From Vanessa cardui (Eukaryota > Arthropoda > Insecta > Lepidoptera > Nymphalidae), in assembly GCF_905220365.1 (NCBI RefSeq), contig NC_061151.1:5884197-5948196 (forward strand): a stretch of 64,000 nucleotides of DNA, in the 5' to 3' direction. Below, in pieces: positions 10,701 to 22,700 of the stretch. The first letter of the stretch is position 1, and each line of letters starts with the position of its first letter. The notes beneath the pieces are model-generated. The model searched no databases. It had not been told where the DNA came from and saw nothing but the letters and a program-made list of their open reading frames with translations. The position numbers were made by a program, and so were the translations under genes.

Positions 10701-13700
10701 GAAAGAATTAAAGCCACAAAAAACGTGTCAAATTGGTGAGCATATCACCAGGTATTTTACAGTCAAACTACCATACTTAGTGGTGTGTTCCAGTTTGAAA
10801 TTCGTAAGCCAGACTGGCTGCAGCACAAAGGCCATAACATCATATCTCCCAAACAGCAACTGTTTGGCGGTAGGATAGCCAACTGTGCTATAGAGAATTA
10901 ATGGACCATTATTATGTTCAAATATGTTCCCTTTGTCGACAGATCACTTAGTTTCAAAAGGTCGTATGCCGGAATCGGAGGCGGCGCGAGCGTTCGCACA
11001 GATGGTGGCGGCGGTCGGATACTGCCACGCGAATGGCGTCGTACACAGAGATTTGAAAGCGGAGAATTTGTTGCTGGACAAAGATATGAACATTAAGGTC
11101 AGTTTCCGCTGCTCTCAACGACACCCTTGATCGTTATATAGCCTATATAGCCTTTATGGATAAATGGGCCATCTCTACATATTATAAAACAAAGTCCCCT
11201 GGCCGCGTCTGTTTGTCTGTATGTTCGTGATAAACTCAAAACCTACTGAACAAATTTTAAGTGAAGGTTTAGTTATATAATCTATTCAATTTTTTGGGTA
11301 AATACGTTTAAATATAACTACAATTGTGAAACATGTCGGAAGGAGCAAAGCCGGGCCGGGGCGCTAGTCTTACAATGAAATGATTATTCAAATCAAACCT
11401 ACAGTTCCTGTGATAAAGAAATAAACACAAGACCCCCCCCCCCCCATTCCACACTAACATACGGATAGATAGATAGATAAGATATTAAGCCTGTTAATTT
11501 ATCCAGAGGTAACATTTTAAGATATTGATATGTTTTTGTTGTTTAACTTTCCAGTTAGCGGACTTCGGTTTTAGTAACGAATACACAGCCGGTGCAGCGC
11601 TGTCGACGTGGTGCGGGAGTCCGCCCTACGCCGCCCCGGAGCTCTTCGAAGGGCGGCACTATGACGGACCGAAGGCTGATATATGGGTAACAACAGCCTG
11701 TAAATTTCCCACTGCTGGGATAAGGCATCCTCTCCCCTTGAGGAGAAGTTTTGGAACATATCTCACAACGTTGTTCCAATGCGAGAGGAATACACATGTG
11801 ACACAAATGTTTTGTTTTTATTTATTTTTTATGGTATAGGTCGGGGGACAAGCGTATGATACCATCACCCATAGACAAAGAAGCTGTAAGAAATATTAAA
11901 TATTCCTTACATCTTCAATGCGCCACCAACCTTGGGAACTAAGGTGTTATGTCCCTTGTGCCTGTACATAACAATACTGAGTACTGTTATTTGGCGGTAG
12001 AATAACTGTTGAGTGGATGGTACCTACCCAGACGGGATTGCACAAAGCCCTACCACTAAGATTTCTGTGAAATCAGACCCATGCAGGTTTCCTCATATGT
12101 TTTCCTTTCGCCGAGCACGAAATGAATTATAAAGACAAATTAAGCAGTGAAGCTACCACTTGGGTAGCTTGACTTGTTATAGATTGTTAAATGACGATTT
12201 AAAAGTATACTAATATTATAAATGTGAAAGTAACTCAGTCTGTGTATCTGACCGTTGCTCTTTCAATACCAAACCGCTGAACCGATTTTGATGAAATTTG
12301 GTATTAAACAAATTGACGACCTCCGTGGTCAAGTGGTGTGTACACCGGTTTTCATGGGTACGCCACTCCGAGGTCCCGTGTTCGATTCCCGGCCGAGTCA
12401 ACGTAGATTATCATTAGTTTTCTATGTTGTCTTGGGTCTGGGTGTTTGTGGTACCGTCGTTACCTCTGATTTTCCATAACAAGTGTTTTAGCTACTTACA
12501 TTGGGATCAGAGTAATGTATGTGATGTTGTCTCATATTTATATTTACTTATATTAAACAAATTTTGACTCCATGGAAGGACATAGGCTACTTTTATGCCT
12601 AACTCATGATCAACAATTTGAATCATTGGCAAATGGGTCAGTAAGTATTAATGAGTTTGTTTTGTGTAATTAAACATTATTTTCTCTTGATTTCCAGTCC
12701 CTTGGTGTCGTCCTATACGTGCTGGTCTGCGGTGCCCTGCCCTTCGACGGCAGTACCCTGAGCGAGTTGAGGAGTGTGGTACTCAGCGGCAAGTTTAGGA
12801 TACCATACTTTATGTCACAAGGTATGTTGAGTGATATATATATAGTACGAAACAACTTACATGTGGTGTCTTGGTGGTAGGGCTTTGTGCAAGCCCGTCT
12901 GGGTAGGTACCACCCACTCATCAGTTATTCTACCGCCAAATAACAGTACTCAGTATTGTTGTGTTCCGGTTTGAAGGGTGAGTGAGCCAGTGTAACTACA
13001 GGCACAAGGGACATAACATCTTAGTTACCAAGGTTGGTGGCACATTGACGATGTAAGGAATAGTTAATATTTCTTACAGCGTCATTGTCTATGGGTTATG
13101 GTGACCACTTACCATCACGTGGCCGATATGCTCATCTGCCAACCTATACCATAAAATAAAAAATAAAAAAAAAAAAGTCGCATCGGCAAAATTCGTAAAA
13201 CCGATCACATCCGAATTGAGTATGCTATCCCAAATCATCAATATTCATTTCTCATGCGAATATGATCTTTGCACAAACGTAATGACTTGTAATATCATAT
13301 GACCTAATATATTCGTCAATTTGACACGACAATTTACATGCACTTGCTTTCTCTGACGCGTGAATCTATAGCGACGAATAGCGTCGAATGGCGCGATAGG
13401 GAGCTATTTCTGTTGATTGTGTGAATCGGCAGTAATCGGTTTTATTTTCATTCCATTGCATTTTCCGATGCTACATCTAATTTGTGTCGTACTATAGTTG
13501 TATCTATATGTATATAGTTAGTACTATCAACTCGTCTTCGCACAGTTAAAATTTATTAATTTACCAAGATCTCTAAAAAAGGACATTAGTTTCCTATGTT
13601 GTCTTGGGTCTGGGTGTTTGTGTCGTCGTTACATCTGATTTCCATAACAAAAGTGCTTTAGCTACTCACATTGGGATCAGAGTAATGTATGTGTTGTCTA

Positions 13701-16700
13701 ATATTCATATTTATTATAACAAATTGATTTGATTTAAAATAATTTATGCCCTTTTAGCGTGTAGGCTATCTTGAGATCCTGAGGCATATAATATTCAGAG
13801 ACGGATCCAGGTATGAGGCTAGCCAATACTCAAAGACCGAAGGAATAATATATTTTTATTTACGACATGTCACAATTGTTTGAGTACCCTGTACTGACTG
13901 ACTGATTAATGTATTATAATAATCTAACAATAAATTGTTATGATTTCGTCATGCCAAATATGGAGTACAACTAAAAGAGCGATGTGCTGACGGCACACCC
14001 TTATAGCACTAATTTTGTAGGTTTTTAACACTCAAAAGTAGATTAGATTTCCGTAGATTAACCTCTACAGACAAACATATAAATTTGACTTCTTTGTATT
14101 ATGATCAGTATAAACTATGATATATAATAATTTAAATATAATTATCTAATGTTAAGTTAGTTTTTAGTTTTAACTGGAGCCCTGTGTCCTCAGAGTGCGA
14201 GCAGCTGATCCGACATATGCTGGTTGTGGAGCCTGAGCGGAGGCTGTCGCTCCGGGGGGTGGCGCGCCACCGGTGGCTGCAGGCGCACCAACCCGGGCCC
14301 GGGCCCGGCAGCTACGGTACGACCGGTTCCGGTTCCGATTCTGGAGCGATATCTGCTATACAATGATTATTTAAACGACAGCCATGAACTTTAAAATGTC
14401 GTCAAATATCGAAGTAGTCATGATGTCTATAATGAAACATTATGTTCAACTAAAGATTAAAGAATCAGTCAAAAACATCAATGTATGTCATAACATAAGA
14501 TTTTTTTTTTATTTTAAGAGCTTTGTCGCTAAAGCGACTTTGTCGCTCTGTTAGTGCACAAACGGTGTACATACATATCTTAGTAATAAGTTTACGGTCG
14601 TTCTATCAAAGGTTGGTAAATTATCTTATACAATTGTTTTGCAGAGTTTGACTCGGGAACTGATAAAATGCTATTACACTTGCCAACGTTCATATAACAT
14701 AATGATGACAAGGATTCTAACACACACATATTCAAAATCGTTCATCCAAGTTATAGTGGAATATACTTACACACATACATTAATACATATCCTCTTTTGG
14801 ACGGTCGTGTAAAAAATTCATACAATGTTCCATTAAACGATTATCATTATCAGACTAAGAAATATTAACTAAGTAGCATTCATCATATTGAAATCACATA
14901 TACTCATCAATTAGACAAAACCGGTTTCAACTGGTTATCGGACAGTTGAAACCGGTTCGGTCCGTTTCAGTAGAGTAACGTACTGGTCATATTGAAATCA
15001 ATCGGTAATCGGTATCAACTGGTCGATAATCATAATGTTGCCTTAAATTTTCGCGATTATTACACATTTAAATAAAACTAATTATAACGGATGAATCGGA
15101 TGAATGTTTAAAAATAATTAATATACGCGATTCATCCGTTATAATTAGTTTTATTTAAATGGTCGATAACCAGTCGAAACCGGTTCCAACCGGTTCGGAC
15201 CGGTTCAGTAGCGTGACCCCGCCCGCAGACGCGTCGGGCGGCGCGTGCGCGTGCCACGGGCCGCGGCCGCCGGGCGACGCGGCGCTGCACGACGCCGTGC
15301 TGGCGCGCATGCTGGCTCTGCCCGGCCTCGCGTTGCACCATGTCCAACAGGTGAGCACCCCGGACTCCCAGGAGTCTGACTCCCCCCCCCTACCGATGAT
15401 GTCAGACTCGTCCAACAGGTGAGCGCCCAACCCACTCCCAGGAGTCTGACTGCCCCCCCCCCCCCCCCCACCGATGATGTCAGACTCCTGGGAATGGACT
15501 GGAGACGAATGTTGTCTTAGATTTACGCGATTATTACACATTGAAATGAAACTAGTTATAACGGATTTGAATCGCGTATATTAATTATTTTTATCATCCC
15601 GACGTTTCGAGCACTTTACAGCGTTCGTGGTCACGGGTAGACTGAATCAGTCAGTCAGAAATCTTAGATCCGTTTAGCAGTCTTAAATCCGTAAGTCCGT
15701 TAAAACTAGTTTTGTTTGAAAGTTTTACCACCAATTGACCAGACGTCCCTAAGACAAGACGAGATAATTCTCCTCCATTCAAATACTTATGTTTACTCTC
15801 AAGAAACTGAAGGGGGCTATCTGACTACTGGAAGTCTTGTAAACAGACTTCCAGTAGTCAGATAGTCCCATGATAGAACTACGTATACTAATAGACCAGT
15901 AGGGTCAACAAAACTATGCATAAAAAATTGAGATGTATGTAAATACAATCTATAAATAAATTTAGGAGATAGTTTAGAAGTTAAGAGTTCTTAGTGTATG
16001 TATATAATAATGCACACGGTACATATACTAGAAAAACATTTTTTACAATTTTTGTCTGTCTGTTTGTTCCGGCTAATCTCTGGAACGGCTGGACAGATTT
16101 TGACGGGACTTTCACTGGCAGATAACTGATATAATGAGCAGTAACTTAGACTACAATATTTTTTTTGTTGAATTCTCAAATTATCGCGGGTACTTCTAAT
16201 GGATGCACTGATAATAATATATCTTTATTTATAATACAATACACTATTACACTTAAAACTGTTAACAGTTGTGTTAATGTTTTCAGTCGGTACAAGAGGA
16301 ACGCTTCGACCACATATCTGCGATATATCATTTACTAATGGACAAAATGCAACAGAAAGATGGCGCTACAGAAATGGACAGAGGTGAATCATTTATAATT
16401 AACAAATTCTAAACATCTCAGCTCATGCTGAGATGCTGCTGAGCTGAGATGGCCCAGTGGTTAGAACGCGTGCATCTTAACCGATGATTGCGGGTTCAAA
16501 CCCAGACAAGCACCACTATATATATGTGATTAATTTGTGTTTATAATTCATCTCGTGCTCGGCGGTGAAGGAAAATATCGTTAGGAAACCTGCATGTGTC
16601 TAATTTCATCGAAATTCTGCCACATGTGCATTCCACCAACCCGCATTGGAACAGCGTGGTGGAATATGTTCCAAAACCCTCTCCCTAATGGGAGAGGAGG

Positions 16701-19700
16701 CCTTATCCCAGCAGTGGGAAATGTACAGGCTGTTAAAAGTAACAAAGTAGTAAAGTAAAGACTTTACTTTAAACATCTAAACTTTACATGTTCTAAAATA
16801 GCTTCCATTTTCAAAAACATTTCAATTCTTGGTGGTAGGTCTTTGTGCAAGCCCTTCTGGCTAGGTACCACCCACTCATCAGTTATTCGACCGCCAAACA
16901 ACAGTACTCAGTATTGTTGTGTTCCGGTTTGAAGGGTGAGTGACCCAGTGTAACTACAGGCACATGGGACATAACATTTTAGTTCCCAAGCTTGGTGGTG
17001 CATTGTCGATGTAAGGAATAGGTAATATTTCGTACAGTTTCGTTGTCTATGGGTGATGATGACCACTTACCATCAGGTGGCACATATGCTCGTCCGCCAA
17101 CGATTTATAATTAACTCTGTGACTTTTGACCTCATGGTCAAAAAAAAGCATCGCATAGTATATAATATTGTTTCAATTGTGTTTCAGATTCACTGGACTC
17201 CACGACAGGCCGGCCCTTAGATCTCACTAGTTGTAAGGTAAACATACATACATACATACATGCATAAACTATTATATAGTATATATAAGTATAATGCTCA
17301 CGATCTACTAATAAGCCAATTAGCAAAATACCAAGAAAAAATATTTTTTTTTTTGTTGTCTGTCTTACATTAGTTTATTCTGTTAAAAAAATAGATTTTA
17401 TTGTCTATGTTTGTGTACCCGTTGTTCCTTTATGGTCATACCAATGTACTAAATAACATAATATTTGGTTTAAAGCAAGCTTGAATTCTAAGGGCATAGC
17501 AGTTTCTAAAACTTTCCGCCCTTAATTATAACCTTAGCAAAAGTCAAAATCAAAGTCAAAAATCCTTATTCAAAATGGAAGTGCTTACACTTTCTTATTG
17601 ATTGTCAAAAATCTATCACCGGTTCGGAATATAATACGTCAGATCTGAGAAGAACTGGCGAAAGAAACTCAGCGGGTTTATTTTTTTTTTTATAATGTCA
17701 ATTTACAATATACAATAATAAAAATAAAAAAATTATACCTTACCCAATGATATTCTAATAAACAGATATGTTATATCCATAATAAACAACAGAAAAAAGT
17801 GTGCCGCGCCGGGGACGGTTATTTTATTTTATTTATACATTTCGTTAAAAGTAAAAAGGATAGCTTGATAAAAACAATAAGTAAAAGGGATAACTAGATG
17901 TTTTAATAACGCAAAACGTATTACTACATAATTATGATGTATTATAACGTATTACTACGTAAAACGACTAAAGGAAAACGTCCCAATTAGGACGTTTTCT
18001 AGTTCACTTTTTGCGCGTTAATAACATATCTGTTTACTAAAACATCATTGATCTTACCGTTTATAATTTAGTATAGTACGACACAACTTAGATGTAGCAT
18101 CGGCAAAATTCGTAAAACCGATCACATCCGAATTAAGTACGCTATCCCAAATTATCAATATTTATTTCTCATGCGAATATGATCTTTGCACAAACGTAAT
18201 AACTTGTAATATCATATGACCTAATATATTCGTCAATTTGACGCGTCGATTTACATGCACTTGCTTTCTCTGACGCGTGAATCTATAGCGACGAATAGCG
18301 TCGAATGGCGCGATAGGGAACTATTTCTATTGGTCGTGTAAATCGGCAGTAATCGGTTTTATTTTCATTCCATTGCATTTTCCGATGCTACATCTAATTT
18401 GTGTCCTACTATAGCTTTCTGCTTTCTATAGTACATTTTTGAATGATATGTAGTTATATTCGGTTTTATATATAATTTCAGAGCGGTGAAGAGGAACAAA
18501 TGGATGCTGAGGACATCAGCTCGGGTTCAGATAGCTTGCAGGCGCCTGGGTACCTCACTGCTGGTCAGGGGGACAGTTTTGAGAAGGTAAGTTTTAATAT
18601 TAATTAGTTGCTATACTATCTTAAATATTGCTTTCCGATATTGAGCATATTGAAATTGTAATATTTTTTAATGATTTGTCTCTGTAGAGTTTCTATATCG
18701 ATATGGTTGCTTTATGCAATATAAGGTATTTTATATTAAGGTTTGATTTGTTTTGAAAGTATAACAAAAAAAATTTTAAAAAATAATGTTTTTGCTAACC
18801 CTACCTTAATTCGCAGGTTGAGAACTACATCAATGTTTTTCAACAACAGCCTGTAAATTCCCATTGCTGGGCTAAAGCCTCTCCCTTTGAGGAGAAGGTT
18901 TTTGGAACATATTCCACCACGTTGTTCCAATGCGGGTTGGTGGAATGCACATGTGGCAGAATTTCTATGAAATTTGTCACATGTAGGTTTCCTCACGATG
19001 TTTTCCTTCACCGCTGAGCACGAGATGAATTATAAAGACAAATTAATCACATGAATCAGCGATGCTTGCCTGGGTTTGAACCCGCAATCATCGATTAAGA
19101 TGCACGCGTTCTAACCACTGGGCCATCTCGACTCATATATAAAGTACGCATAAAGTAAATGCAGCTCGAAGTTGATGAGTGATAATAACTGACCTCGCTC
19201 AACATACTATTTGTTACGCCAGAGATTATTTATATAACTATACAATTTAACGCAAGCAAGCTGTTTTTTTTATTGTTATATTATATATACATATATATGT
19301 TTGTATTATAATAGGCAGGCTACCTGTATAAGGATTTATCAACCGACTTCAAAAAAAGTAGATTTGAAGTTGATTTCATTTGATAGTTTTGTAATACAAA
19401 TATTGAAATAGAGTAACTACTAAGTTTGTTCGTATATTAGATACACAGAAAATGACCATTGGGCCATCTCGACTCACTACATTGTATAAATGTATTTAAT
19501 TATTTAATTTAACCCGTGTGTCCGCAGTTCGGGTCGGGCTCGCAGGCGGGTGCGTGCGAGGCGCCGGCTGCGTGCGCACGCGCACACGACGCGCCCGCCG
19601 CGCGCCGCCACACCGTGGGGCCCGGCGACTGCCGCCAGGCGAGTGACCGTACTTACCGCGACGGTAGCCAGCCTGCCTGCCACCACTTGCTATATATAAT

Positions 19701-22700
19701 AATAATATACTTTATTGTACACCACAGTAACAGAGTAATTTAACAATGAAAATTAAATATATACAAACTGTTATAAACCTAAAATATATACAAATATATA
19801 CAATAAGGCGGTCTTATCGCTAGGTAGCGATTTCTACCAGAATCTTATGGGCTTAAAAACACAGTCTTGATTTCAGAGAAGGGTGGTGTCACATGTTATA
19901 TATATAATGTTTAATGTATATTAAATAATAATTATCATATAATATACATACACATATTCACACAAAAATATATAAATATATACTTACTTACATACTTACA
20001 TACATACATAGATACTTACATACATACATTCAAAATGCTATATCAAATATCAAAAGTATTGTCACCATATGACAATGCCAGGGAATGGTCTTTCACAAGC
20101 TTTTTAAAAATTGATAGATTTTTTGATTGTTTAATACACAGAGGCAATGCATTCCATAATTGTACAGCTTTTACAGTGAAAGATTTTTTATAAAATTTTG
20201 TAGAGTGAGATGGAATTCTAAGTGTTAAGTTATCTTGTGATCTTAGGAACTTACTAGAAGTCCCCAGATAATGAAATCTTTCTTGTAGGTAGGTAGGTAA
20301 ATTCGGCATAAATAACACACAGTACAGAAGCGAAAGAGTATGTAAATTCCGGCGAAGGCGAATAGGTAACCACTTGAGTTGATGACGAAATTCTGATACA
20401 TCTTAGCATATATATCTTAGCATACTATATTTGCTAACTAAGATTAATGCTATTGGAATTACCTTCCAGGTTATATTCAAAAATGGTGCCTTTAAAATTT
20501 TTGAAAAAAGAACTGTTTTTTTTTTGATGTTGTAATATTTATATTACCTTACAATATATTTTTTTGTTAACTATTAACATTAAGGCCTTCTAAAATTGAA
20601 ATTAAAAATATATAATAATTGTCAGACCAATACTGATTCTTTCCTGTTTCATGATGTGTGTGGTACCTAGCAGTCTGGCTAGCACAAAGTTTTGCCAGCA
20701 AGTAGAATAATAAAATTGTAATGATTTTTTCCCTATTATAAGTAGTGGTAGATTTTTTATTATTTACTAAAATAAATTGTATAGTCAGTGGAGCTCAAAA
20801 TATCCATACTTATATATATAATATTATAAATGTGAAAGTAACTCTATCTCTCTGTCTGTCTGTCTGTCTTCCACGCCAAAACGACTGGACCGATTTAAAT
20901 GAAATTTGCTATACAAATAGTCTAGAATCCGAAAAGGGACAAAAGCTACTTTTTTGGTAACAAAGATGTAAGACCTCTTTTTATACAAATCATCAACGTC
21001 ATATATTAAATTAATTTGTAAATTTATTCATCATAACAGCTAGTTCATTTATAAAATTAAATATATTGCAATAAAAATTTCAAAAACATTAAAAGGTAAA
21101 AAAAAGCTGTGAATATATGTACATAATCTGTATAAGTAGATATATTAATGTCAATAAAAGACTGAAAACAAAATTAAAATGACATTAAATAATAGAGGAA
21201 ATATTCAAAGATAATTTGTTTTTGAATTAGATCGACTATTTGAGACACTTTTGTATCTCCCGTATGGTCTAGTGGCTAGGATACCTGGCTTTCACCCAGG
21301 AGGCTCGGGTTCGATTCCCGGTACGGGAAAAATATTTTTTTAATTTTAGAAATATTATATTGTTTATTTTTATTTTGAATAATATTAATTATTTTTTCTT
21401 TTTTTTATGTAATTTTCAGGCAGGCGAATTATCCGGACGTAACGTGCCGCACTGTGCCTCAGCACACTTTAGTGTACGTAAACATTTGTTTATTTTTATT
21501 CATCGACATCATTGCACCAAAAATATATATTTTTTCAAACCAAAAAGGTTAAATAGCAGACTTGCAATTAATTATCGGGTTATATTATCTTTGCGTCAAT
21601 AATAAAAAAAAAAGTTAAGTAAATGATAATCTGTTTTGTAAATTGAACGCGTTTTTCAACTTAACAGTTGTATCCCGTATGGTCTAGTGGCTAGGATACC
21701 TGGCTTTCACCCAGGAGGCTCGGGTTCGATTCCCGGTACGGGAAAACACTATTTTGTATTTTTATTTTTTAATTGATTATTTCTGTATAAAAGGAAGATA
21801 TTTTTTTTATTTTTACGAGCTTTTTCCAGACAAAAAAACTTATTTTTTAAAATAATAAATAATGTCTATACAAAATCATATTTTATTCGAAAAAGAAGTA
21901 TAAATAAACGCATCTTAGATTTACGTACTCTATGCGACTTGCTTGCTTAACTACTTATATCAACATTATTTTACTTCCAAATTTCGGTTAACAGCGTCTT
22001 CGAAATTCAATACGTCATTTATTCCCAAATCCATAGCTAATATCATAGATTAATCAAGCTCTCGACCAATGATATAATGGTTTTATTAAAAAAAAGTGCC
22101 TTTAAAATTTTGAAAAAAGAACTGTTTTCTTTTATTGATGTTGTAATATTTAATTTTACCTAACAATATGTTTTTATTTATTAAATATTAACATTAAGGC
22201 CCTCCAAAATTAAATTAAAAAAAATAATAATAAATCTTGACCGCGTGAAATGGTAGGAAGATTGTTAAAGGAATCTTCTTAATATATATTTGGACAACCT
22301 AGCTTTGACTTATAGGACATTTTTGAAGTGGAGTCACAAATTTTTGTCAACATTTTTTTTTTAAATGTGGCAACACCTTTTGTGTAAGAGAATGAGTCTT
22401 GCAATGCTGACGAAAAGAATCAAATCGAAAGAAACTCCTAAATATATATATTTGGACACCCTTGCTATACATTATTCACCTATACATTTTTGAATTAGAG
22501 CCACAAATTTTTGTCAAAATTTTTTTTTAAATGCGGCAACACTTTTTGTGAAAGAAAATGAGAATATTTTTGGACACCCTAGCTATACATTATTCACCTA
22601 CACATTTTTGAAGTGGGGGCACAAATTTTTGTCAAAATTTTTTTTTTATTGTGGCAATACTTCTGTGTCCGCAGTGCGGGGCGGCCCCGGCGGCGCTGGC

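Noticed and set aside
15201..15228. Upstream acceptor ttcag at 15207 for exon 7
   Set aside because: It would read TAG CGT GA with the incoming phase and stop at once; the cccgcag acceptor keeps the UBA frame.
15155..15541. 128-codon minus-strand frame over exon 7
   Set aside because: Product of GC-rich exon 7 and the tandem duplication; the plus frame fits the SIK UBA domain.
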